DNA of 64,000 nucleotides, taken from assembly GCA_000964245.1 (NCBI GenBank), contig LANB01000001.1, positions 1,591,501-1,655,500 of the forward strand. Direction: 5' to 3'. The notes below the pieces were generated by a model that saw nothing but the letters and a program-made list of their open reading frames with translations, was not told where the DNA came from and ran no database searches. This DNA comes from Cellvibrionaceae bacterium 1162T.S.0a.05 (GTDB lineage: Bacteria; Pseudomonadota; Gammaproteobacteria; Pseudomonadales; Cellvibrionaceae). The first letter of the stretch is position 1. Each line of letters starts with the position of its first letter. Both the position numbers and the translations under genes were made by a program. This document shows positions 21,805 through 31,497 of this stretch, piece by piece.

Positions 21805-23736
21805 CTACCGGGCAGCCTGTACGCGCTTCAGTAAACCACGTTTTTTGAGATAAATGAGGATCAAGGAGACGGCCGCCGGTGTCACTCCGGGAATGCGAGA
21901 CGCCCGGGCAATATTGTCGGGTTGGGCAGCACTGAGTTTCTGTTTGAGTTCATTGCTCAAGCCCTCCACGCTGCTGTAATCAAAGTCAGTAGGGATGGGC
22001 GTTTCTTCATGCTGACGCAGCCGGGCGATTTCTTCCTGCTGGCGATCGATGTATCCGGCGTATTTCGCTTCGATTTCAATTTGTTCGCGAACCTGAAACT
22101 TGATGACATTTGCATCGATCTCGTCGGTATCAAGGTGAATATCGAAGGCATTTTCGCTGATATCAACAATATCTTTATAACTTAGCTCGGGGCGCTTCAA
22201 AAGGTCCATCAAATTAAATTCACGGCTAAGGGGGTTGCTTAGCCGGCTTTCCAGTTGCTTCGCTCTTTCACTCTTAGGCTGAACCCAGGTTGTACGTAAG
22301 CGCTCACTTTCGCGGGCCACGGCTTCGCGCTTCTCGCAAAAGACCTGCCAACGGAGATCGTCAACCAATCCGAGTTCACGGCCTTTTTCAGTCAATCGCA
22401 CATCGGCATTGTCTTCGCGCAGCAGCAAGCGATGTTCTGCACGGCTGGTAAACATGCGATAGGGCTCCTGCGTGCCCATACTGATCAGGTCGTCAACCAA
22501 TACGCCCATATACGCTTGATCGCGGCGCGGACACCAACTCTCCTTTTCTTGCGCTTTTAAGGCGGCATTGCAACCCGCCAATAAACCCTGGGCGCCTGCT
22601 TCCTCGTATCCGGTGGTCCCATTGATTTGGCCAGCGAAAAACAATCCGGGCAGCGCTTTGGTTTCCAGGCTGTATTGCAAATCCCGCGGGTCAAAAAAGT
22701 CGTATTCAATGGCGTAGCCGGGCCGCACGATATGGGCATTTTCAAAACCCTTGATACTGCGCACGAAGGCCAGCTGAATATCGAAAGGCAGGCTGGTACT
22801 GATGCCATTCGGATAGAGCTCGTGGGTATTCAAACCCTCGGGCTCGATAAATATCTGGTGACTGTTTTTGTCGGCAAAGCGGTTGACCTTGTCCTCAATC
22901 GAGGGGCAGTAACGCGGGCCAACCCCTTCAATCACGCCAGTAAACATGGGGGAGCGGTCAAAACCGCTGCGAATAATATCGTGTGTTTGCTCGCTGGTAT
23001 GGGTAATCCAGCAACAGGTTTGTCGAGGATGTTGAGCGGCAGACCCAAGGAAGGACATAACGGGAACCGGTTGGTCGCCCCACTGTTCGTCCAATTCCGA
23101 AAAATCGACACTTTTCGCATCAATTCGCGGCGGAGTTCCGGTTTTTAGCCGATTTACGCCTAAGTTTAATTCACGCAAGCGATCAGCCAGGGCAATGGAA
23201 GGCGGGTCACCCGCACGGCCGCCACTGTGGTTTTCCATACCGATATGGATGCGGCCACCGAGAAAGGTTCCAGCCGTCAATACCACGGAGGGCGCATAAA
23301 ATCGCAGCCCCATTTGCGTGACAACACCGCGCACCTCACCATTTTCAATAATCAGGTCATCAACGGCTTGCTGGAAAATCTGCAAATTGCGCTGATTTTC
23401 GAGAATCTCACGCACCGCTGCCTTGTAAAGTACGCGATCTGCCTGGGCACGGGTTGCGCGAACCGCCGGGCCCTTGCGGCTATTCAATACGCGAAACTGG
23501 ATACCGCCCTTATCGGTTGCCTGCGCCATGGCGCCACCAAGCGCATCAATCTCTTTAACCAAATGGCTTTTACCGATGCCACCAATCGCCGGGTTGCAGC
23601 TCATCTGCCCCAGGGTCTCGATATTGTGAGAGAGCAGCAAGGTGGAACAGCCCATGCGTGCCGCCGCCAAACAGGCCTCGGTGCCGGCATGGCCGCCGCC
23701 AATTACAATCACGTCATAACGCTGTGGGTAGTCCAT
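21805..23736 (-). CDS. mnmG: tRNA uridine-34 carboxymethylaminomethyl modification FAD enzyme
   Basis: 643 residues. FAD-binding [10 protein letters not shown] at the N terminus, the signature [43 protein letters not shown], and the C-terminal helical domain that binds MnmE. Works with MnmE on wobble uridine 34. First gene of the mnmG-rsmG-parA-parB operon; mnmE lies 636 bases upstream. Confidence 0.98.
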   Translation of the reverse strand: MDYPQRYDVIVIGGGHAGTEACLAAARMGCSTLLLSHNIETLGQMSCNPAIGGIGKSHLVKEIDALGGAMAQATDKGGIQFRVLNSRKGPAVRATRAQADRVLYKAAVREILENQRNLQIFQQAVDDLIIENGEVRGVVTQMGLRFYAPSVVLTAGTFLGGRIHIGMENHSGGRAGDPPSIALADRLRELNLGVNRLKTGTPPRIDAKSVDFSELDEQWGDQPVPVMSFLGSAAQHPRQTCCWITHTSEQTHDIIRSGFDRSPMFTGVIEGVGPRYCPSIEDKVNRFADKNSHQIFIEPEGLNTHELYPNGISTSLPFDIQLAFVRSIKGFENAHIVRPGYAIEYDFFDPRDLQYSLETKALPGLFFAGQINGTTGYEEAGAQGLLAGCNAALKAQEKESWCPRRDQAYMGVLVDDLISMGTQEPYRMFTSRAEHRLLLREDNADVRLTEKGRELGLVDDLRWQVFCEKREAVARESERLRTTWVQPKSERAKQLESRLSNPLSREFNLMDLLKRPELSYKDIVDISENAFDIHLDTDEIDANVIKFQVREQIEIEAKYAGYIDRQQEEIARLRQHEETPIPTDFDYSSVEGLSNELKQKLSAAQPDNIARASRIPGVTPAAVSLILIYLKKRGLLKRVQAAR

Positions 23737-23763
23737 TTCTCAGGCCTCATTCAAGGGGGCGCT

Positions 23764-23792
23764 ATTATAGGGAGCTTTGCTTAAAAAAAGAA
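23764..23792 (-). promoter_or_regulatory. Probable promoter of the mnmG operon
   Basis: Minus strand: TATAAT (23769-23764) followed by AGCGCCCCC, with a weak -35 TTCTTT at 23792-23787 and a 17-base spacer. The leader would be about 20 bases. Confidence 0.55.
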
Positions 23793-23833
23793 CGCTGGAT
23801 AGGATAAACGGAGATTAGCTTAATCCCGCTTGC

Positions 23834-24258
23834 TGAAAATGAAAGATAAAGTGATTAAATAATTAAATAAAGAAAATAAAGATATATTGATATGTATAGA
23901 GAGAGTTTATTTTATATATAGTTATTTAGGACAGTTTTTGCTGTGAGTAAGCGATTATTTGTCAATAAATTCAATAGCTTAGAAGAAGTATAAAGCCGGT
24001 ATTGTGCCCCTGGAAGCATGTTGGGCGCCTCGGGGCAAAGTGTGGGTCAAATGCGACTTATACAAAAAATGCGAGGGTGGCCTTTTTATTCACAAAAGCA
24101 TTGGCAGCTTAAGCATGCTGGTTTCAGGTGTTCTTCTGTAGGTTTTCCCCAGGATCTGCCGCAATCCACAGTGCAGTGTGGTCTGGGGCGTATAAGCTCT
24201 GTAACAGCTGTCGACTGTCTTTTTACAAGGCACAAACCTATTGAGAAGGTGTGAATAA
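23834..24258. other. AT-rich gap with inverted DnaA-box-like sites
   Basis: Covers most of the 636-base gap between mnmG and mnmE, which has no convincing gene. About 23834-23932 is almost pure A/T. TTATTCACA occurs at 24086-24094 (plus) and again, inverted, at 24250-24258 (minus), each one base off the DnaA consensus. The gap also contains CCACA-GTGCAG-TGTGG near 24167 and, just after mnmE, a weak AAGGCC/GGCCTT hairpin (24297-24320). An origin-like or regulatory role is inference. Confidence 0.4.
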
Positions 24259-24372
24259 AAGCTTGATAAGGCGGTAATTGCTGTTGAAATTGCCAAAAGG
24301 CCAGTCAGGTTTTAGGCCTTGTCAGCTATAAAGTCAGGCATATAAAGGAAGAAAGAGCGGGCGGCTATCGGT

Positions 24373-25728
24373 TTATTTACCAATACAAAAGCTGGAAAAG
24401 ATACGCCCTAGCAAATCATCAGCGCTGAATTCGCCGGTGATTTCATTCAGGCTGTTTTGCGCCATGCGCAGGTCCTCGGCGAGTAATTCACCAGCGGCGT
24501 GTTCTTTTAGGGCTCGCTCACCGTGTCGTATCGACTGTAACGCTGTTTCGATTGCTTGAATGTGTCGTCGGCGCGCTGAAAATTGCCCTTCAACCGTATT
24601 CTGTAGGCCCATCACCGCCTTGAGGTGAGTTTTAAGTTGATTCAGCCCTTCACCTGTTTGTGCAGAAATATAGATTTCTTCGTTATTTTCTGTGTTTATC
24701 GAAGAAGATACGCGATTTTTGTCGATTTTATTGTAAATCAGCGTCACTTTATTCTTGAGTGTTGAGTCGCCACCCAGGTCCGACCAGTAGGTATCGAGGT
24801 GTTGTTTACCTTCTACGGCGAAATCAACCAGAAGAAGGATGCGATCGGCTTCTTCCATCGCCTTGCGTGCGCGTTCAATGCCAATCTGTTCGACAATATC
24901 GGCCTCATCGCGGAGACCTGCGGTATCGATAATATGTAAGGGCATTCCGTCTATTTGTATGTGTTCTCGCAGCATATCGCGGGTTGTTCCTGCGATATCG
25001 GTGACAATCGCGACATCTTTTTCAGCAAGTGCGTTGAGTAAACTGGATTTACCTGCGTTGGGTTTGCCGACAATCGCGACTTTCATGCCTTCTTTTAAGA
25101 GCACACCCTGATTGGCCTGCTTTAGCAGTGCGCTGGTCTCATCGATCAGTGAATGAAGTTTGCTGGCAACATGGCCATCACTGAGAAAATCGATTTCCTC
25201 TTCCGGAAAATCGATAGCCGATTCCACGTAAAGGCGCAGGTTGATCAAGCTTTCCACCAGGGCCTGAACCTTTGTAGAAAACACCCCGCTAAGTGAATTC
25301 AAGGCTGAACGTGCAGCTTGCCTGGAGCTTGCATCAATCAAGTCCGCTATGGCTTCTGCCTGGGCAAGGTCCATTTTGTCATTGAGGAAAGCGCGTTCGG
25401 AAAATTCTCCGGGGCGAGCCTGGCGAACCCCCAGACTGAGAAGGGTTTCCATCAGCAGGTCGAGAACGATCGGGCCACCATGTCCCTGCAGTTCGAGTAC
25501 ATCTTCGCCCGTAAAGGAGTGGGGGTTTTCAAAAAAGAGCGCGAGCCCCTTATCGACAACCTTGCCCTCGATATCGAAAAAATCACAATATTGTGCAAAA
25601 CGAGGTTTTAATGAAGTTTTGAGAATTTTGTCTGCAAGATCGCGACATTTAGGCCCTGAAATACGAATAATACCGACGCCGCCCCTGCCGGGTGCTGTGG
25701 CAATGGCGGCGATGGTATCGGTGTTCAT
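24373..25728 (-). CDS. mnmE: tRNA modification GTPase MnmE
   Basis: 451 residues. N-terminal tetrahydrofolate-binding domain ([22 protein letters not shown]), G domain ([34 protein letters not shown]) and the C-terminal FCIGK whose Cys is characteristic. Partner of MnmG. 6 bases after yidC, end of the rpmH-rnpA-yidD-yidC-mnmE cluster. Confidence 0.98.
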   Translation of the reverse strand: MNTDTIAAIATAPGRGGVGIIRISGPKCRDLADKILKTSLKPRFAQYCDFFDIEGKVVDKGLALFFENPHSFTGEDVLELQGHGGPIVLDLLMETLLSLGVRQARPGEFSERAFLNDKMDLAQAEAIADLIDASSRQAARSALNSLSGVFSTKVQALVESLINLRLYVESAIDFPEEEIDFLSDGHVASKLHSLIDETSALLKQANQGVLLKEGMKVAIVGKPNAGKSSLLNALAEKDVAIVTDIAGTTRDMLREHIQIDGMPLHIIDTAGLRDEADIVEQIGIERARKAMEEADRILLLVDFAVEGKQHLDTYWSDLGGDSTLKNKVTLIYNKIDKNRVSSSINTENNEEIYISAQTGEGLNQLKTHLKAVMGLQNTVEGQFSARRRHIQAIETALQSIRHGERALKEHAAGELLAEDLRMAQNSLNEITGEFSADDLLGRIFSSFCIGK

Positions 25729-25734
25729 AGGGGC

Positions 25735-27444
25735 TTAACCGCTTTTTTCGATCTGTTTGGTGATCACGTATTGCTGCAATATCGACAGGGTGTTGTTGAC
25801 CACCCAGTAGAGCACCAGTCCTGAAGGGAAAAACAGGAATAGGAAGGTGAAAAAGATCGGCAACATTTGCATGATCTTGGCCTGCATGGGGTCTGGTGGT
25901 GCGGGGTTCAACTTTTGTTGGATGAACATTGAAGCACCCATCAGCAAAGGCAGGATGAAGTAAGGGTCCTTCATGCTGAGGTCGTGAATCCACAAATAGA
26001 AAGGTGCATGGCGCAGCTCGACACTTTCCATGATCATCCAGTACAAGGCGAGGAACACAGGCATTTGCATTAATATGGGCAAACAACCGCTCATGGGGTT
26101 CACTTTTTCCCGCTTGTATAACTTCATTAATTCCTGCGACATGCGTTGGCGGTCTTCACCATAACGCTCTTTCAGTTCGGCCATCAAAGGCTGCACTTTG
26201 CGCATTTTTGCCATCGAACGATAGGAAATTGCCGAGGGATAAAAGAACACGGCTTTGATCGCCAGCGTGAGCAAAATAATTGCGATACCCCAGTTGCCGA
26301 CATAACTGTGAATATTGTCCATGGCATAAAAAAGCGGCTTGGCGATAAACCACAGGAAACCGTAGTCGACAGTTTTATCCAGGTGCGGCGCGAGTTTTTG
26401 CAGTTCGCGAATATCTTTTGGCCCCGCATAAAAATGTGCACCCGTTTCGGCTCGACTGCCTGGCGCGACGGTAAATAATTTGCTGGGCGTAAAACTACCG
26501 CGGTTTAATCCGCTGGGTAATTTTTTCAGTTTGTAGGAAACATCAATGCCTTTTTCAGGAATCCAGGCGCTAACGAAATAGTGTTGTACGAACGCAATCC
26601 AACGATCCTGTATCACGGATTCAAAAGTGTCTCTCTCAATGTCGTCGGCAACATTGAATTTTTTATAATTGGTGTCATGCGTTGACAGGGCGTAACCGGT
26701 AAAGGAGTTCATCGCAAAGGCGTTGGATTTTCCCGGTACATAAGAGTCACGCACTATTTGGCCGAACAGGGCGGCAGACCAGGTCGCGTCGCTGCGGTTT
26801 TCAACCAGATAATCAACATCAATCAAATAAGAACCGCGCGTAAAAGTAAAACGCTTGGTGATTAACTTCTGTTGGTAATTCAGCTGTAAATCAACGGTTA
26901 AACTTTGCTGGTCGCCATCGAGTTTTAAATCCTGACTCACAAGCCGAAAAGGGGCATCCAGAATTTTGCTTTTGCCGTTTTCGCTCACAACAAAGTTCAG
27001 GGAGGCGGTATAGTTTCGGGCGGCATTTTTTTCGAGTAAAACAAAAGGGTACTCCGGTTTGTTTAACTCGGCGTGGTGTTGCAAAAGGGCCACTTCCACA
27101 ATGTCGCCGCCACGCGGATCAATGTGAACACGCAGTGTGTCGGTAACCACCTCAATTGGGCCATTGCCTTTAGAAAGGCTAACGGCTTGTTCCGGTTGGG
27201 GCGTTTCAAAAACGGGGAGGTCATCGCCTGTTTCGTTATTGCCAGCAAGGACACTCGTGTCTTCTTCGATTTCTGGCAAGGCTTCGGGAAGAGCGAGAGT
27301 GTCGCTTTGCATGTTCGATGAATTTTGTGTTGCAACCGGTGAGGGTAAGTCGGCCTGACGCTCCTGGAATTTATTGTATTCAATGACCAATAAAAAAGTG
27401 ACAACCAGGATGCCGCCAAGGAGGATATTTCTAAGCGAGTTCAT
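25735..27444 (-). CDS. yidC: Membrane protein insertase YidC
   Basis: 569 residues. N-terminal membrane anchor (residues about 7-22), a large periplasmic beta domain (about 70-350), then the five-helix insertase core (DYGFLWFIAKPLFYAMDNIHSYVGNWGIAIILLT, LKERYGEDRQRMSQELMKLYKREKVNPMSGCLPI, PSGLVLYWVVNNTLSILQQ). Inserts inner-membrane proteins, including the c subunit encoded in this window. 15 bases after yidD. Confidence 0.98.
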   Translation of the reverse strand: MNSLRNILLGGILVVTFLLVIEYNKFQERQADLPSPVATQNSSNMQSDTLALPEALPEIEEDTSVLAGNNETGDDLPVFETPQPEQAVSLSKGNGPIEVVTDTLRVHIDPRGGDIVEVALLQHHAELNKPEYPFVLLEKNAARNYTASLNFVVSENGKSKILDAPFRLVSQDLKLDGDQQSLTVDLQLNYQQKLITKRFTFTRGSYLIDVDYLVENRSDATWSAALFGQIVRDSYVPGKSNAFAMNSFTGYALSTHDTNYKKFNVADDIERDTFESVIQDRWIAFVQHYFVSAWIPEKGIDVSYKLKKLPSGLNRGSFTPSKLFTVAPGSRAETGAHFYAGPKDIRELQKLAPHLDKTVDYGFLWFIAKPLFYAMDNIHSYVGNWGIAIILLTLAIKAVFFYPSAISYRSMAKMRKVQPLMAELKERYGEDRQRMSQELMKLYKREKVNPMSGCLPILMQMPVFLALYWMIMESVELRHAPFYLWIHDLSMKDPYFILPLLMGASMFIQQKLNPAPPDPMQAKIMQMLPIFFTFLFLFFPSGLVLYWVVNNTLSILQQYVITKQIEKSG

Positions 27445-27459
27445 TCGAAGTAATACCGT

Positions 27460-27732
27460 TTAATTTAAATCTGTTTTGGATGAAGAAGGAACCGGATCGT
27501 ATCCGCCCTGATGCCAGGGGTGGCATTTTGCCAGGCGTTTAATACTGAGGACGAAACCTTTAAAAAAGCCGTGCTGAATAAAGGCCTGTTCCGCGTAGTG
27601 CGAACAGGTGGGCTCGAAACGGCAATGCGGGCCCATCAAGGGGCTAATCACATAGCGATAAAAGCGCAGGGGCCAGAGATAGAGGAAAGATCCATTTACG
27701 TTTTGTTGGCTCTTTCTACAACACGTTTCCAT
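27460..27732 (-). CDS. yidD: Membrane protein insertion efficiency factor YidD
   Basis: 90 residues. LRFYRYVISPLMGPHCRFEPTCSHYAEQAFIQHGFFKG and KCHPWHQGGYDPVP are the family signature. The ATG at 27732 overlaps the end of rnpA by 37 bases, an arrangement common in this cluster. Confidence 0.94.
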   Translation of the reverse strand: METCCRKSQQNVNGSFLYLWPLRFYRYVISPLMGPHCRFEPTCSHYAEQAFIQHGFFKGFVLSIKRLAKCHPWHQGGYDPVPSSSKTDLN

Positions 27733-28076
27733 AGTTTATTCAGGCAGCGGTGAATGTCTTCTTTTGTCGCCTTTTCACTGTCGCGACGGGCGAGCACTAT
27801 AGCATCTATTGCTGGCAAGTTGTGCTGTTTGAGGCGGAAGCTTTCGCGTATCAGGCGTTTGATCTGATTGCGTCGCGTCGCGAGGCGGACATTCTTTTTG
27901 GCGATAACCAGCCCCAGGCGGGCATGCCCCAAGCTGTTGGTTCTGGCGAGTATCAAAAAGGCGGGGTGGGAAACTTTTACCTGGGCGGCATCAAAGACCG
28001 CCGAGTAATCGCTGGCGTTTAGCAGGCGTTGGGACTTGTGGAAGCCGAGCCCTTTGTCAGTCTCAACGCTGGTCAC
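27696..28076 (-). CDS. rnpA: Ribonuclease P protein component
   Basis: 126 residues, basic. Contains the RNR motif region (RLATRRNQIKRLIRESFRL) that binds the RNase P RNA; starts its fold with GFHKSQRLLNASDYSAVFD. Follows rpmH by 43 bases. Confidence 0.94.
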   Translation of the reverse strand: MTSVETDKGLGFHKSQRLLNASDYSAVFDAAQVKVSHPAFLILARTNSLGHARLGLVIAKKNVRLATRRNQIKRLIRESFRLKQHNLPAIDAIVLARRDSEKATKEDIHRCLNKLWKRVVERANKT

Positions 28077-28119
28077 GCCAGCACACTATATATAGAAGGA
28101 AGATATATAGTTGAGAGAG

Positions 28120-28254
28120 TTAAGCGCTCAGGAGTTTGCGGCCTTTGGCACGACGACGGGCAAGAACCTTGCGACCGTTCTTAGTGGCCATACGGGCGCG
28201 AAAACCGTGAGTACGTTTACGCTTAAGTACACTAGGTTGAAATGTGCGCTTCAT
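28120..28254 (-). CDS. rpmH: 50S ribosomal protein L34
   Basis: A 44-residue protein: [20 protein letters not shown], then [20 protein letters not shown], ending LLSA. This is the canonical L34 sequence, very rich in Arg and Lys. First gene of the rpmH-rnpA-yidD-yidC-mnmE cluster and the left flank of oriC. Confidence 0.98.
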   Translation of the reverse strand: MKRTFQPSVLKRKRTHGFRARMATKNGRKVLARRRAKGRKLLSA

Positions 28255-28295
28255 TTTAGCTACCTGTTTATCTGCTCGGTGATCAAGGACGCGCG

Positions 28296-28324
28296 ATTCT
28301 ATAGAAAAGACTCTCTAAAATCAA
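28296..28324 (-). promoter_or_regulatory. Sigma-70 promoter of rpmH-rnpA
   Basis: Minus strand: TTGATT (28324-28319), 17-base spacer, TAGAAT (28301-28296), then a GC-only CGCGCG discriminator. It lies about 42 bases upstream of the rpmH ATG. Confidence 0.7.
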
Positions 28325-28668
28325 CGCATTCGGCCAGTCTTCGCCTCTTTCCTCTTTTTTAACGGTTTTATTGGTCTACAGAAAGATCTGCACGGAAAAT
28401 CAACAATTTACTCATAAAATACACACAGACTTATCCACAGAATTTAAGTGAAGATAAAGTGGCTTTTGGGGAAGCTGAAAAATGGTAGTAAACGCTCTAA
28501 GTACGCTTAATAGCTGGTTTTTTTTGATTTCGCAAGAAAAAAAACCTGATTTATTTTTACTTGCCCTGTGGATAACCCCAATGTAAAGGAGTACACTTGT
28601 GCCCACTTAAGAAGAATAATGACGTGTAAATCCTTTTTTACTAATTTTATGCACAAACAGAACATGGA
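28325..28668. other. oriC: Chromosomal replication origin candidate (oriC)
   Basis: The rpmH-dnaA gap. Perfect DnaA boxes: TTATCCACA at 28431-28439 (plus) and at 28567-28575 (minus); TTATGCACA at 28647-28655 (plus). Between them 28518-28560 is A/T-rich (T8 and A8 runs, TGATTTATTTTTAC), a candidate unwinding element. A GATC lies at about 28387. Same position as the Pseudomonas oriC. Minimal limits cannot be set by eye. Confidence 0.85.
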
Positions 28669-28677
28669 GTGACGACT

Positions 28678-30306
28678 TTGCCCGAGTCTGCTGTCTGGGA
28701 ATCCTGTGTTTCCAATTTGCAAAACGAACTGCCCGCTCAACAATTTAACACCTGGATTCGTCCATTAAGGGTGGAAGAGTCTTCAGAAAAGTTGTTGCGC
28801 TTGCTCGCACCAAACAGGTTTGTGCTGGATTGGGTTAACGATAAATTTCGCGACCGTATTCAGGAACTCTTGAATGAACAAAAAGATGAGTGTCATCGTG
28901 TTCTGGAGATTCAGGTCGCCCCGCGTAAAACCGGTTTTCAGGCTGCAGTTCAGGCTTCGTCGCCGGCCAACGGTGGCGCGTTTAATCATTCAAATGGGTC
29001 AAACTCCTCAAGTTCGCCAATACAAGATCCGGTGTTATCCGGTTCCAATCTGAACGGTACCGTTGCGTCCGGTCAAACAAATATGATGAATGGCCATGCT
29101 TCAGCACCTGCGGTAAACCCCATCGCGGCAGTTTCTCCGGGTTATGGTCAGGCAAACGGCCACACAAGTCACCAGGCAAACGGTTTTGCAAACGGCGCGG
29201 ATGGTCTTTCCGAATTTCGGGATGCCGTGTCGGAATCTTCAACGCCTTTGGTCAGTCGCACTGAAGTTGAAGGCGGCATTCAACACAAGAGTAATTTAAA
29301 CAGCGGGTTTATATTCTCGAACTTTGTTGTTGGTAAATCCAACCAATTAGGCTTGGCGGCGGCAACCCAGGTCGCTGAAAATCCCGGCGATTCCTATAAC
29401 CCCCTCTTTATATATGGTGGTGTGGGGTTGGGCAAAACGCACTTGATGCATGCGATTGGTAATGCCTTGATTCAACGCAAACCCGGTGCACGAGTGGTGT
29501 ATTTACATTCTGAACGCTTTGTCGCCGATATGGTGAAAGCGTTACAACTCAACGCGATCAACGATTTTAAGCGCTATTACCGGTCAGTTGATGCACTTTT
29601 AATCGACGATATTCAATTTTTTGCTAATAAGGAACGCTCCCAGGAGGAGTTTTTTCACACCTTTAATGCGCTGTTGGAAGGCGGACAGCAAATTATTCTT
29701 ACTTGTGATCGCTACCCGAAAGAAATCGATGGCCTGGAAGAGCGCTTGAAGTCCCGCTTCGGTTGGGGCCTGACAGTTGCAATTGAACCGCCAGAGCTGG
29801 AAACCCGGGTCGCGATTCTTAAGCGCAAAGCAGAACAAGCCGCGATGAATCTGCCAAATGACGCCGCATTCTTTATCGCTCAGCGCATTCGTTCAAATGT
29901 ACGTGAATTGGAGGGTGCCTTGAAAAGGGTGATCGCCAATGCCCACTTTACCGGTCGCGAAATCAGTGTTGAATTGGTGCGCGAAGCTCTCAAGGATTTG
30001 TTGGCACTGCAGGATCGTTTGGTCAGTGTTGATAACATCCAGCGCATCGTGGCGGAATACTATAAAATCAAGGTTTCTGATCTCCACTCCAAACGTCGCA
30101 GTCGATCGGTGGCACGCCCCCGCCAGGTGGCAATGTATTTAGCGAAAGACCTGACTCATCACAGCTTGCCAGAAATTGGCGAGGTGTTTGGTGGGCGAGA
30201 TCATACAACGGTACTGCATGCTTGCAGAAAAATTAAGGAACTTCTGGAATCTGATGCCGATATTCGCGAAGATGTTAAAAACCTGCTGCGAACGCTCACA
30301 ACCTGA
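28678..30306 (+). CDS. dnaA: Chromosomal replication initiator DnaA
   Basis: 542 residues from TTG 28678, chosen because GGAG lies 8 bases upstream and the product then starts (L/M)PESAVWESC at the same place as other DnaA proteins; the GTG at 28669 overlaps that GGAG. Domain I ([25 protein letters not shown]), a long Asn/Gly/Ser-rich domain II of about 110 residues, the AAA+ domain with Lys253 in [12 protein letters not shown] and Walker [10 protein letters not shown], and domain IV with [15 protein letters not shown] for DnaA-box binding. First gene of dnaA-dnaN-recF-gyrB. Confidence 0.97.
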   Translation: MPESAVWESCVSNLQNELPAQQFNTWIRPLRVEESSEKLLRLLAPNRFVLDWVNDKFRDRIQELLNEQKDECHRVLEIQVAPRKTGFQAAVQASSPANGGAFNHSNGSNSSSSPIQDPVLSGSNLNGTVASGQTNMMNGHASAPAVNPIAAVSPGYGQANGHTSHQANGFANGADGLSEFRDAVSESSTPLVSRTEVEGGIQHKSNLNSGFIFSNFVVGKSNQLGLAAATQVAENPGDSYNPLFIYGGVGLGKTHLMHAIGNALIQRKPGARVVYLHSERFVADMVKALQLNAINDFKRYYRSVDALLIDDIQFFANKERSQEEFFHTFNALLEGGQQIILTCDRYPKEIDGLEERLKSRFGWGLTVAIEPPELETRVAILKRKAEQAAMNLPNDAAFFIAQRIRSNVRELEGALKRVIANAHFTGREISVELVREALKDLLALQDRLVSVDNIQRIVAEYYKIKVSDLHSKRRSRSVARPRQVAMYLAKDLTHHSLPEIGEVFGGRDHTTVLHACRKIKELLESDADIREDVKNLLRTLTT

Positions 30307-30365
30307 TTTCCGGATTAGCACCCTCAATAAAAAATCTTTTAAATAATAGGCCAGGACTCTGTTAG

Positions 30366-31469
30366 ATGAAATTCACTGTTTCCCGAGAAGCTTTAGTTAA
30401 GCCCTTGCAGTTGGTTGCAGGCGTTGTTGAAAGACGGCAAACCCTGCCGGTGTTATCAAATGTATTGATCGTCCTCGAAAATGGGCAATTATCATTAACT
30501 GGTACTGATCTTGAAGTTGAGATCGTGGCGCGCATCACACTGGTTGGAGACTCGGAAAATGGTGAAACCACCGTGCCGGCGAAAAAGTTTCTTGATATCT
30601 GTCGCGCCCTGCCAGAAGACGCCGAAATTCAATTTAGCCTGGGTGAACAGAAAGCAACAGTGAAGAGTGGCCGCAGCCGTTTTTCGCTTTCCACTTTGGA
30701 AGCGAATGAGTTTCCAAGCGTCGAGCCTGGCAGCAATGATCTGAGTATTCGCTGCAAGCAAAAAGAAATTAAACGTCTTATCGACCGCACCAGTTTTGCC
30801 ATGGCGCAGCAAGATGTGCGTTATTACCTGAACGGCATGCTGTGGGAAGTTCGCCCCAATGAGCTGCGCGCGGTTTCGACGGATGGCCACCGCTTGGCAA
30901 TGTGTACACGCCAGGTACCGGCAGATGTCAGTGAAGTCATTCAAGCGATTCTTCCTCGTAAGGGCGTGATTGAGTTGTCGCGCCTTCTGCATGAGGGAGA
31001 GGAAGATGTTGAACTGGTATTGGGAGCCAATCACCTGCGTGCCAGTACACCGGACTTTACCTTTACCTCAAAACTGGTTGATGGCAAATTCCCGGATTAC
31101 GAGCGTGTTCTGCCAAAAGGCGGCGACAAGATCGTGATTGGTGATCGTTCCGACTTGAAACAGGCTTTTGCTCGTACAGCAATTCTTTCCAATGAAAAAT
31201 ACCGCGGTGTGCGTCTGATGTTGGATGAAGGGCAATTAACCATTGTTGCCAATAACCCTGAGCAGGAAGAGGCCGAGGATGTTGTAAGTGTTGACTACAG
31301 CGGCGATTCTCTGGAAGTGGGTTTCAATGTCAGCTACCTCCAGGATGTGACCAATGTGATTGATACGGAAAGCATTAAAATTACCCTTTCTGATTCCAAT
31401 AGCAGTGCGCTGATAGAAGAACCGGAAAACTCTGATTCGGCTTATGTTGTGATGCCGATGAGGCTCTAA
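30366..31469 (+). CDS. dnaN: DNA polymerase III beta sliding clamp
   Basis: 367 residues. MKFTVSREALVKPLQLVAGVVERRQTLPVLSN opens the first of three clamp domains; ends with the conserved YVVMPMRL. Forms the ring dimer that tethers polymerase III. 59 bases after dnaA. Confidence 0.98.
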   Translation: MKFTVSREALVKPLQLVAGVVERRQTLPVLSNVLIVLENGQLSLTGTDLEVEIVARITLVGDSENGETTVPAKKFLDICRALPEDAEIQFSLGEQKATVKSGRSRFSLSTLEANEFPSVEPGSNDLSIRCKQKEIKRLIDRTSFAMAQQDVRYYLNGMLWEVRPNELRAVSTDGHRLAMCTRQVPADVSEVIQAILPRKGVIELSRLLHEGEEDVELVLGANHLRASTPDFTFTSKLVDGKFPDYERVLPKGGDKIVIGDRSDLKQAFARTAILSNEKYRGVRLMLDEGQLTIVANNPEQEEAEDVVSVDYSGDSLEVGFNVSYLQDVTNVIDTESIKITLSDSNSSALIEEPENSDSAYVVMPMRL

Positions 31470-31497
31470 TACAACATCTAGTTGTTTCTTGCCCTTT

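Noticed and set aside
22627-23148. 173-codon rightward open frame opposite mnmG
   Set aside because: Antisense to conserved mnmG sequence; no ribosome binding site or recognisable motif.
28111-28362. 83-codon rightward frame over rpmH
   Set aside because: Shadow of the rpmH coding strand; the L34 sequence on the minus strand is unmistakable.
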